NCBI GenBank assembly: GCA_001805005.1 | Contig: MHDO01000047.1 | Location: 1 to 10,698 of the forward strand | Source: Nitrospinae bacterium RIFCSPLOWO2_12_39_16 | Lineage (GTDB): Bacteria; Nitrospinota; Nitrospinia; UBA9942 | Length of the DNA: 10,698 nucleotides | Direction of reading: 5' to 3' | Shown: one piece after another, positions 1-5,330 of the stretch | Numbering within the stretch: the stretch's first letter is position 1 | How the letters are laid out: every line of letters begins with the position of its first letter | Notes under the pieces: generated by a model | Told to the model about the DNA's origin: nothing | The model's input: the letters and a program-made list of their open reading frames with translations, nothing else | The model's database searches: none | Program-made: the position numbers and the translations under genes

Positions 1-1
1 C

Positions 2-442
2 AAACAGAAGAAGAAGAGTGTGAGGGCATATAAAGGGGTAGGATGTTTGAGTTGTCAGAGTCAAAGCAAATGCACAAAAAGGAGAAATGGCATAAGATAT
101 CTTAAGATGTTACCGTATGAAGGAGAGCGAAATATAATGATAGCGAAAATGAAGACAGAGGAGGGAAAAGAGATTTACAAGATACGATGGCAGACTGTAG
201 AGCCAGTATTTGGAGATATGAAAGAGAATAAGGGATTCAGGACATTTCTTACCAGAGGGATAGAAGGGGTGAGAACAGAGTTCAATATTGTATGTGCTGC
301 AAGGAATATAAAGAAGATATGGGGGTACTTACTCAATAAAAAGAGAGGAGTATGGGATATAATAGAGGAATCAATACGAAAATTATATCCCTCGCTAAAT
401 TATCTCTTTTATCAAAAGCCATTGCACATAGCATTTGTATGA
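2..442 (+). CDS. IS1182-type DDE transposase, C-terminal part (5' end outside window)
   Basis: The frame is open to the left edge, so this is the 3' part of a longer transposase gene. What remains has a Cys-rich stretch (GCLSC...KC, about nt 44-79) followed by a C-terminal block reading TVEPVFGDMKENKGF and RGIEGVRTEFNIVC, then NIKKIW. In IS1182/IS4-like DDE transposases this block carries the third acidic catalytic residue, here the Glu coded at about nt 200-202. The DDE enzyme would cut and join IS ends. The two upstream catalytic Asp residues are not in the window, so intactness cannot be judged. No matching terminal inverted repeat could be identified because the left end is absent. The gene stops just before an IS200/IS605-type element, so two IS lie back to back. 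Family assignment is by motif recall; IS1182 against a related IS4-superfamily group is not certain. Confidence 0.8.
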   Translation, partial: KQKKKSVRAYKGVGCLSCQSQSKCTKRRNGIRYLKMLPYEGERNIMIAKMKTEEGKEIYKIRWQTVEPVFGDMKENKGFRTFLTRGIEGVRTEFNIVCAARNIKKIWGYLLNKKRGVWDIIEESIRKLYPSLNYLFYQKPLHIAFV

Positions 443-460
443 TTGTCGGACAGCCTGTTC

Positions 461-495
461 AGGGCGGGGATGAATGCCCCCGTGCCGAGGGCACG
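461..495 (+). repeat. Left-end hairpins of the IS200/IS605 element
   Basis: CGTGCC (481-486) and GGCACG (490-495) form a perfect 6-bp stem with a GAG loop. Just upstream, GGGC (462-465) can pair with GCCC (476-479). Small hairpins close to the left tip are what TnpA recognises in this family. The same AGGGCG/AATGCCCC pair recurs in the right end. Confidence 0.6.
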
Positions 496-507
496 AATTA
501 TGTTAGA

Positions 508-945
508 ATGCACCGCATGGGAATAAGAGCTACGAGACATGCGGTATATGACATCAAATATCATTTTGTCTGGATTCCAAAGTATCGCAAGGGTATTTTG
601 AAAAAGGAGGTGGAGAAAAGAATTAAAGAACTTTTTGAAGAAATAGCCCAGCAATATGAATTTGAAATAGATACGATGGAAATTATGCCAGAACATGTTC
701 ATGTGTTTTTGTCTGTTCCACCAAAGTATTCTCCTGCCCAGGTTGTGAATATGTTGAAGGGGATAAGCTCCCGCAAGATTTTTGAAGAATACAATTGGCT
801 GAAGAAATATCTCTGGGGTGGAGAACTTTGGAATGATGGATACTTTGTCAGAACAGTTGGAGACAAAATAACCGCAGAAGTAATAAGAAGATATATAAAA
901 TATCAGCATAGAATTGAGCATAGACAACCGAAATTATTCAGTTAA
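508..945 (+). CDS. tnpA: IS200/IS605-family transposase TnpA (Y1, HUH)
   Basis: This small single-domain transposase cuts single-stranded DNA at hairpin ends through a 5'-phosphotyrosine link. From the ATG at 508 it is 145 residues, normal for the family. Visible motifs are HAVYDIKYHFVW near the N-terminus (residues 11-22), the metal-binding HUH motif HVH (63-65) in MPEHVHVFLSVPP, GYFVRTVG (111-118) and the probable nucleophile Tyr129 in RRYIKYQ. All key residues are present, so the protein looks intact. The frame stays open upstream to 352, but that part lies over the IS left end and the neighbouring transposase gene. ATG 508 or ATG 517 fits the family start; neither has a good ribosome binding site, which is usual for weakly translated IS200 transposases. 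No tnpB accompanies it. Confidence 0.92.
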   Translation: MHRMGIRATRHAVYDIKYHFVWIPKYRKGILKKEVEKRIKELFEEIAQQYEFEIDTMEIMPEHVHVFLSVPPKYSPAQVVNMLKGISSRKIFEEYNWLKKYLWGGELWNDGYFVRTVGDKITAEVIRRYIKYQHRIEHRQPKLFS

Positions 946-1177
946 GAAAGTTGCCAGTTTTTAGTGAGGGCGTAATGCCCCACCCTTCAGGGTGGGGATA
1001 GCTCTCACGAGGCAACTTTCTTTTACTCTCAGTTTCTTTATCCAAATTTAGAACAGGCCAAAAGATATATAACACAATCCCAATCGGTATCCCTGACAAA
1101 AGCAGGAACAAAAGAAAAGCGATAACTTCTACTATTCCACCCATTATTAGATCTAAGTTCATTTGACCTTTTTTCAT
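938..1177 (-). CDS. Small membrane protein with C-terminus replaced by IS sequence
   Basis: The first 52 or so codons encode a short polar N-terminus, a long hydrophobic stretch (about residues 11-43, rich in I, L, V and F with a central SGIPIG turn: one long or two short membrane segments) and a charged tail. From about residue 54 (KLPRESYPHPEGWG) the reading frame runs through the right-end palindrome of the IS200/IS605 element, so the last 26 residues are IS-encoded and the native 3' end has been lost or displaced. Translation start is well supported: AAGGA lies 5-6 bases before ATG 1177, and the upstream gene stops 8 bases away, so it is the third gene of a tight minus-strand set. No family recognised. 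It may act with the two preceding genes as a membrane component; that is inference from position only. Confidence 0.5.
   Translation of the reverse strand: MKKGQMNLDLIMGGIVEVIAFLLFLLLSGIPIGIVLYIFWPVLNLDKETESKRKLPRESYPHPEGWGITPSLKTGNFLN
944..1025 (+). repeat. Right-end nested palindrome of the IS, terminator-like
   Basis: A 12-bp perfect inverted repeat, AAGAAAGTTGCC (944-955) and GGCAACTTTCTT (1011-1022), encloses GTGAG (964-968)/CTCAC (1004-1008) and a central perfect stem CCCCACCC-TTCA-GGGTGGGG (978-997). It begins at the tnpA stop codon. A T-rich run follows on the plus strand, so it could also end tnpA transcription. The central hairpin is typical of IS200/IS605 right ends. Confidence 0.7.
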
Positions 1178-1185
1178 TTGATTCC

Positions 1186-1569
1186 TTATTTTTTCATGTA
1201 ACCTCTTTTTTCTGATTCCCGTTGAATAATTTTATTGAGTTCATCTTGAAATGGCTTCTCTTTCCAGAATTCCTCAAATTTGTTAAAGCTATCTTTCAGT
1301 GGCGGGGTATCGAGTTGGCGGACATAGAGGAGCGGACTTCCGCCGAATCCCGTGTAGCGATAGACATAGTCAAGGGTATAGCCAGTCACCAAGGTAAGAT
1401 GCGTAAGCACCGTGAAGTATAAGTTCGGGTCAAACTCCTTGCCGATCCGTTGTGCATCCTTTTTCATCAAGTGCTCCGGAATCTTTCCTTGGTGAAGGGC
1501 TGTGAAATTCTCAACGACCGCTTGTGAATCTCGAATTCTCGTCTTCATTTTCATCTTAGCGTCTATCAT
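1186..1569 (-). CDS. Hypothetical soluble protein of 127 aa (or 122 aa)
   Basis: I do not recognise the family. The protein looks soluble, with no signal peptide or membrane segment. Its most distinctive part is an aromatic and Gly-rich core at about residues 47-83, including DPNLYFTVLTHL, LDYVYRYTGFGG and PLLYVR. Charged, probably helical stretches flank it (residues 1-45 and 93-127, rich in K and E). ATG 1569 overlaps the end of the winged-helix gene by 14 bases. An in-frame ATG at 1554 would instead sit one base after that gene's stop (TAAGATG), a typical translational-coupling layout; neither has a clear ribosome binding site. Its stop is 8 bases before the small membrane-protein gene. 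The close packing implies co-expression and probably a shared function with its neighbours. Confidence 0.65.
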   Translation of the reverse strand: MIDAKMKMKTRIRDSQAVVENFTALHQGKIPEHLMKKDAQRIGKEFDPNLYFTVLTHLTLVTGYTLDYVYRYTGFGGSPLLYVRQLDTPPLKDSFNKFEEFWKEKPFQDELNKIIQRESEKRGYMKK

Positions 1570-1981
1570 CGGAAATCAGCGGCACAGTTTCACTGCGTCT
1601 GCTGGAGTGAATTGTTCTGTCATCATTTTTCAGCTTCTTTAGTTCGTCTAATAACTGTTCAAAATATTCTTTACCTTTTGATGATAATTCCCATGTTCCT
1701 CTTCCTGATTCTTTTGCAGATTTCATATAATTATGAATTTGTTTTGCTCGTTCTTTTGCCCACGCAATATCATGCTTCCAGCGAGGTACGTTATAATTCG
1801 CAACCTTCTTATGATATAAATCTTTTGAAAATTCATTCCGAAACAAATCATAAACTTTTTCCTCAACATATTTTTTATGTGCTCTTCCGCCGCTGACTCC
1901 TAAGATCAAGACAATTACCGGTATCAAATCATCTTGAGAGTATTTCTTACCTTCAATATATTTTCTTGTATACGACATCAT
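1556..1981 (-). CDS. Winged-helix protein resembling the Mrr N-terminal domain
   Basis: Starting at ATG 1981 the product is 141 residues. The frame is open further, to an ATG at 2020, but AAGGAGG ends 9 bases before 1981, which decides the start. Residues about 15-110 fit the small winged-helix domain found at the N-terminus of Mrr-type restriction proteins. A first helix region (DDLIPVIVLILGVSGG) is followed by a long helical part, a WKHDIAWAKERAK segment (69-81) and a wing reading GRGTWELSSKGKEYF (93-107). The last 30 residues are polar. No nuclease domain is attached: Mrr proteins carry a PD-(D/E)XK domain after this module, and it is absent here. It is therefore probably a DNA-binding or adaptor protein. 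It follows dndB after a 145-base gap and leads the two small genes downstream. Function is inferred from fold resemblance and position. Confidence 0.7.
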   Translation of the reverse strand: MMSYTRKYIEGKKYSQDDLIPVIVLILGVSGGRAHKKYVEEKVYDLFRNEFSKDLYHKKVANYNVPRWKHDIAWAKERAKQIHNYMKSAKESGRGTWELSSKGKEYFEQLLDELKKLKNDDRTIHSSRRSETVPLISDDRR

Positions 1982-2005
1982 CTGTTCAGTCCTCCTTCTA
2001 TTAGT

Positions 2006-2089
2006 GCATAATATAAGCAACCCGCACAGGCAACCATTCTTGCTGACCTGAAAAGTCTATTCTGCGTCGAGTTGATTGTTTTGTTAGGC
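2006..2089 (-). other. attC-like imperfect palindrome (possible degenerate integron site)
   Basis: On the minus strand, 37 bases after the dndB stop, the sequence starts GCCTAAC (2089-2083, a perfect RYYYAAC), then a 7-base spacer and TCAACTCGACGC (2075-2064). This resembles the left half of classical integron attC sites in sequence and spacing. About 40 bases further on, GTGCGGGTTGC (2027-2017) is roughly complementary to that box and lacks its extra A, as expected for the right half. The last box, ATTATGC (2012-2006), matches GTTRRRY at only 5 of 7 positions and the right spacer is short. It could be a decayed attC or chance. No integrase or second attC is visible. Confidence 0.3.
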
Positions 2090-2126
2090 AAAAATAGAGT
2101 CGTTCCATTTTTATTTTAATCACATA

Positions 2127-3683
2127 TCACCAATTCTCAACTTGATATTTATTCATATCTAATTCAATATTTGAATTTCCCGTCACTTTCATTATGTATC
2201 CTCTGTTGGGAAAGATTGTTACTTGATAATCTGGATAATCTTTACCTTCCTGCAACCTTCCTTTTAAGACAAATTGTCTAAATTCCTCGTGCGGTACTTT
2301 ATATTTCTTTTCCAGTTTATTATCACCACAAAGAAGAATTGCAAAATCATATTTTCCAACTCCTTCAATATCATCAGGTCGAAAACCAAACCAATGCTTG
2401 CCCTCACTAAGATTAGCATGAGCTATAAGGCACTTTTTTTGATTTATTCGTATAACTTTAGGTGAGTTTCCTCTTTTTATGTCTAAGACTTCATAAGGTA
2501 CACCTTGCTTTTTCAGAAAATCCCCAAACGCTGATGATAGGTCTTCTCCAGACTTTTTTTCGAAGACCTTATGATTACTATAACTCTTCACAGTGCTTGA
2601 CTTCTCATAATGAGTATTGGAATCAATATCAATTGGCGTTACTGGATTTGCTTCTTTTGGTGGCAATAAAAGCCCCATTTTATTTTTCAAAAAAGAAGCC
2701 GTATCTTTTCTTGTTTGCATCCGGGTTACTATATTAACCCCTTGCATACAAACACCTTGCCATTCTTTATTTGTTCGGCACCAATTAATATCTGATAAGC
2801 GGGTTAACTTGGATTGCCAGTTAGTAGGATATTCTTGAATAAGGTCTCTACCCATTACACCTATTCCCCATAAAACAACTGCATGGGAGTGGATATACTC
2901 AGATCGCAATTCAGAAGGTCTAAGTTCTCCTTTTTGCACTTGTTTCCATTGACGAATATTAGCACCAACGGCTTCCCAGTAATTGTTAATGATTTCTGCC
3001 TTTTCATACTGATTTTCCAAAGTAACAACACCAACTAATTCTCGAGAGGCGTCATATACAGCACTCAATGTAAAAAGTTTGGGTGAACGTAGTGGTAGTG
3101 AAACACGATCCTTATCAACCATATTTCTGAACACTGACACCCTTTCAACTGCATCCAGCACCACCTGCCCTAATAAATCCCTGTGGTCATAAAGAATATT
3201 TAATGATTTAGAGGTTACTTTAACTGTGCGGTTAAGATCAGAAAACATCTGTTGCATACGGTCAAGGTCTTCAAATGGGAAAAAAACTACGGAAATAGTC
3301 TCATTAGTTAATGTAGGATTCTGTTTAAGTGCCTCAATAATTGCAGCCATACGATGTTGACCGTCATTAATTACAAAGTGACTGTCAAGTGGTAATTCGA
3401 GAATACCAATCTCAGGGCTTCCACCAGAAGGCATAAATACTTCTTCACCATTAAATGAAGCAGTAAGAGATGAAAAAAGGTAGCCTTCTTCATTATCAAG
3501 GATATACTGGGTAATCTCTGGGATACGGCTTTTTTGAAGAACACGTTGCGCTCTCTGTTCTGGTGGAAATTCCGCCCAGTCATGATAAGAAAAGATTTTA
3601 GGGATAAGACTCAATTTAATCATTGCTACATAAAAGTCGCGTTTCCCCATGTTACCTTTCATTGCTGAAAATGAAATCTTCAT
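2127..3683 (-). CDS. dndB: DndB-family (DGQHR) protein with C-terminal extension
   Basis: DndB belongs to the phosphorothioate DNA-modification (dnd) systems, where it controls expression or frequency of modification. Family motifs in order: PPEQRAQRVLQKSRIPEI (40-57), YLFSSLTASFNG (68-79), the hallmark INDGQHRMAAI (105-115), ISVVFFPFEDLDRMQQMFSDLNR (130-152, split here as one conserved block), LYDHRD (164-169) and RSPKLFTLSA (199-208). At 518 residues it is about 150 longer than the usual 350-380. Residues from about 345 are an extra region: a polar linker, then a compact domain (385-505) with HWFGFRPDDIE (430-440) and YDFAILLCGD (445-454). I do not recognise this domain and see no clear nuclease motif. 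Start: AAGGAGG lies 5 bases before ATG 3683. dndA, C, D and E are absent, so it is an orphan here. A repeat-rich promoter lies upstream. Confidence 0.85.
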   Translation of the reverse strand: MKISFSAMKGNMGKRDFYVAMIKLSLIPKIFSYHDWAEFPPEQRAQRVLQKSRIPEITQYILDNEEGYLFSSLTASFNGEEVFMPSGGSPEIGILELPLDSHFVINDGQHRMAAIIEALKQNPTLTNETISVVFFPFEDLDRMQQMFSDLNRTVKVTSKSLNILYDHRDLLGQVVLDAVERVSVFRNMVDKDRVSLPLRSPKLFTLSAVYDASRELVGVVTLENQYEKAEIINNYWEAVGANIRQWKQVQKGELRPSELRSEYIHSHAVVLWGIGVMGRDLIQEYPTNWQSKLTRLSDINWCRTNKEWQGVCMQGVNIVTRMQTRKDTASFLKNKMGLLLPPKEANPVTPIDIDSNTHYEKSSTVKSYSNHKVFEKKSGEDLSSAFGDFLKKQGVPYEVLDIKRGNSPKVIRINQKKCLIAHANLSEGKHWFGFRPDDIEGVGKYDFAILLCGDNKLEKKYKVPHEEFRQFVLKGRLQEGKDYPDYQVTIFPNRGYIMKVTGNSNIELDMNKYQVENW

Positions 3684-3694
3684 ACTTACCTCCT

Positions 3695-3747
3695 TGTTTA
3701 TCTATTTATGATAATTGTTTATTGAAACTTAGCATAATGTTTATCTA
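3695..3747. repeat. Three phased TGTTTA repeats over the dndB promoter (operator-like)
   Basis: TGTTTATCTA occurs at 3695-3704 and exactly again at 3738-3747, with the shorter TGTTTA at 3716-3721 between them. The starts are 21 and 22 bp apart, two helical turns. The second and third copies share a longer context, ATAATTGTTTAT and CATAATGTTTAT. They cover the region from the promoter spacer to the ribosome binding site, as expected for cooperative binding of one repressor, possibly DndB itself. Confidence 0.5.
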
Positions 3748-3754
3748 CTGTCAA
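3726..3754 (-). promoter_or_regulatory. Probable sigma-70 promoter of dndB
   Basis: On the minus strand a perfect -35 TTGACA (3754-3749) is followed after 17 bases by TAAGTT (3731-3726), preceded by TGC as in extended -10 elements. It lies about 45 bases upstream of the dndB ATG in very AT-rich DNA. Two of the three TGTTTA repeats flank or overlap it, suggesting repressor control. No experimental support. Confidence 0.6.
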
Positions 3755-4006
3755 GTAAAATATAAATATACAACTATGAAAAATAAAAATTTTCCGAGCC
3801 GATGGAATAAACAGATAGGAAATTGGTTTCTTTATGGGTAAGAGTATAACCTTAAAGAAAAATAGGTGTCAATTGAAATTCGTGGACAAATTCATGGACA
3901 GATTAATTTCAGTTCAAAGCGATTGAGAGAAGACCTGTCAGCTACAAACTGTTAAGAATAAAAATACTTGAAGATTAATCAATGAATATCCTATAGTATC
4001 CCTAAA
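3755..4006. other. Non-coding gap between dndB promoter and methyltransferase, with short repeats
   Basis: AT-rich and without a credible gene. It holds an inverted repeat AATTGAAATT (3871-3880)/AATTTCAGTT (3905-3914, 9 of 10 complementary). Between the arms, two direct copies of TGGACARATT start 12 bp apart (3883-3892 and 3895-3904). This could be an operator for the methyltransferase gene or a relic of an IS end. No clear promoter or terminator was found. Confidence 0.35.
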
Positions 4007-4606
4007 ATGATATATAAAAGGCAAAGAAAATTTTTTAATGAGGCATATAAAACAGGTGAGCATGGATGGCCTGCAGAAAGACCTACAAAGAGTGTTGTCA
4101 GATTTTTGAAAGAGATAAAAAAAGAAAAGCCCAAAGGAAAGATTCTTGATATAGGCTGTGGTGAAGGAAGGCATACTATATTTTTTGCTGAAAATGGATA
4201 TAATGCCTATGGATTTGATATGGAGTTATTGGCAATTAGACAGGCAAAAAAATTCACAAAAGTAAAAGGGATTAAGAAAAATATCCATTTTTTTATTGGT
4301 AATATACTGAGCCTCCCTTTTTCCAAAAACATTTTTGATATAGCTATAGATTATGGATGCCTCCATCATATAAAAAAGAGTGACTTGAAAATCTACATTG
4401 AGAATGTCAGTATGGTGTTAAAAGAAGGGTCATTTTTTGTTCTCTCAGTATTCAGCACAAAATTCAAGCACTATGACCATTTTTTTACTAAAAAGGATAT
4501 CAGGCAATTATTTAAAAAGGCTTTTAATGTATTAAAGGTAGAGGAAGAAAAAAGCGGACTTCATGTCTTTTATCACTGTCTGATGCAGGTCAAGACTGAC
4601 AGATGA
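4007..4606 (+). CDS. Class I SAM-dependent methyltransferase
   Basis: The 199-residue protein is a single Rossmann-type methyltransferase domain. Motif I is ILDIGCGEGRHT (46-57), the Gly-rich loop that binds S-adenosylmethionine. An acidic residue closes strand 2 in YGFDME (68-73), GNILSLPF (98-105) corresponds to motif II/III, FDIAIDYGCLHHI (110-122) to the active-site edge and VLKEGSFFVLSVF (137-149) to the next strand. No target-recognition domain is attached, so it is more likely a small-molecule or protein methyltransferase than a DNA modification enzyme; the substrate cannot be told. ATG 4007 is the only plausible start before motif I (an in-frame stop lies 27 bases upstream) but has no ribosome binding site. 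It converges on ftsE with a 5-base gap, where ftsX would normally lie, which suggests arrival by rearrangement. It is noticeably A-rich. Confidence 0.85.
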   Translation: MIYKRQRKFFNEAYKTGEHGWPAERPTKSVVRFLKEIKKEKPKGKILDIGCGEGRHTIFFAENGYNAYGFDMELLAIRQAKKFTKVKGIKKNIHFFIGNILSLPFSKNIFDIAIDYGCLHHIKKSDLKIYIENVSMVLKEGSFFVLSVFSTKFKHYDHFFTKKDIRQLFKKAFNVLKVEEEKSGLHVFYHCLMQVKTDR

Positions 4607-4611
4607 TATAT

Positions 4612-5265
4612 TCACTCTGTAACTACTCTCCCTTGATTCAACTTAACTATCCTGTGGGGAAAATTTTTTAAAATCTCTCTGTTATGTGTAGCAACAATTA
4701 TTGTGGCGCCCTTTGTATTGGAATCTTCAAATAGCTTCATTATCTCCATTGAGATATCGTAATCAAGATTACCTGTAGGCTCGTCAGCGAGGATTATCTG
4801 AGGCTCATTTATAAGTGCCCTTGCTATTGCAACCCTCTGCTGCTCACCACCTGAAAGCCTTAAAGGAAAGGTATCTTTTTTGTGGCTTAACCCAACCATT
4901 TTGAGTGACATCCAGACCCTCTTCTTAATTTCCTTATTGCCTACCCCTATCACTCGCTGTGCAAAGGCAATATTTTCAGCTACTGTCTTTTTAGGAAGGA
5001 GTTTAAAATCCTGAAATACTACACCGATTTCTCTTCTGTAATATGGTATATCGGAATCCTTTAGTTTAAGGATATTCTTTCCATTTACAATTATCTGCCC
5101 CTGGTCAGCCTTTACACCGCAGAATACAATATTAAGGAGGGTAGTCTTACCTGCACCACTTGGACCTGTTACATATAAAAATTCACCCTTTTCTACCTTG
5201 AGGCTTATGTCTGTGAGTGCCTGATAATTGCTGTAGTTTTTAGAGACATGATATAACTGAATCAT
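4612..5265 (-). CDS. ftsE: FtsE-type ABC transporter ATPase (cell division)
   Basis: FtsE is the cytoplasmic ATPase of the FtsEX complex, which with the membrane protein FtsX activates peptidoglycan hydrolases during division. The 217 residues form one complete ABC domain: Walker A GPSGAGKTT (34-42), Q-loop Gln85 in VFQDFKLLP, signature LSGGEQQR (137-144), Walker B IILADEPTGNLD (157-168) and switch His194 in ATHNRE. The N-terminus MIQLYHVSKNY and the Q-loop FKLLP are characteristic of FtsE rather than LolD or MacB. It is third in the minus-strand operon, 42 bases after transketolase-C. No ribosome binding site precedes ATG 5265; the leader is a pyrimidine-rich heptamer repeat. ftsX, normally directly downstream, is absent: the next gene is the convergent methyltransferase. 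A LolD-like ATPase is a less likely alternative. Confidence 0.87.
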   Translation of the reverse strand: MIQLYHVSKNYSNYQALTDISLKVEKGEFLYVTGPSGAGKTTLLNIVFCGVKADQGQIIVNGKNILKLKDSDIPYYRREIGVVFQDFKLLPKKTVAENIAFAQRVIGVGNKEIKKRVWMSLKMVGLSHKKDTFPLRLSGGEQQRVAIARALINEPQIILADEPTGNLDYDISMEIMKLFEDSNTKGATIIVATHNREILKNFPHRIVKLNQGRVVTE

Positions 5266-5270
5266 AAATC

Positions 5271-5330
5271 AGGGGATAGGGGTTAGGGGTTAGAGATTAG
5301 TAAAAGATTAATCTCTGACTCTTATCCCCT
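5271..5330. repeat. Inverted arms of degenerate 7-bp tandem repeats between tkt-C and ftsE
   Basis: On the plus strand four heptamers run in register: AGGGGAT, AGGGGTT, AGGGGTT, AGAGATT (5271-5298). On the minus strand the opposite arm reads AGGGGAT, AAGAGTC, AGAGATT (5330-5310). The arms pair through AGAGATTA (5292-5299)/TAATCTCT (5309-5316) and GGGGATA (5272-5278)/TATCCCC (5323-5329), giving a hairpin. The minus arm codes the last residues of transketolase-C (KGIRVRD and the stop); the plus arm is the whole leader of ftsE and replaces its ribosome binding site. Confidence 0.7.

Larger units (their letters stand above)
446..1022 (+). mobile_element. IS200/IS605-family insertion sequence (single-strand transposing)
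   Basis: A complete Y1/HUH transposase gene is flanked by hairpin-forming ends instead of terminal inverted repeats, as in this family. The left side has a perfect stem-loop at 481-495 and the right side a perfect 8-bp stem at 978-997 nested in a longer palindrome. Both sides carry AGGGCG followed by AATGCCCC (461-480 with a 6-base gap; 967-981 with a 1-base gap), suggesting related subterminal TnpA-binding structures. The right end falls in the 3' portion of a minus-strand membrane-protein gene. No full tnpB is present. The exact cleavage sites and target tetranucleotide cannot be fixed from one copy, so both coordinates are approximate. Confidence 0.7.

Noticed and set aside
412..927. Long minus-strand open frame (171 codons) opposite tnpA
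   Set aside because: It is the antisense shadow of a tnpA gene with intact catalytic motifs, and its own translation shows no domain and no ribosome binding site.
1186..1981. The overlapping winged-helix and 127-aa genes as a classical toxin-antitoxin pair
   Set aside because: Overlap and small size fit, but neither protein shows a known toxin or antitoxin motif, and a third membrane-protein gene follows.
2090..2126. Terminator for dndB from AAAAAT / ATTTTT pairing after its stop
   Set aside because: The stem is only A-T pairs and too weak; no proper U-tract hairpin on the minus strand.
2127..3683. A complete phosphorothioate (dnd) modification operon
   Set aside because: No cysteine desulfurase, DndC, DndD or DndE is encoded anywhere in the window; only a DndB homologue is present.
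5272..5289. Possible G-quadruplex from GGGG tracts
   Set aside because: Only three GGGG tracts are present, followed by GAG; a four-tract quadruplex is not supported. The heptamer repeat explains the pattern.
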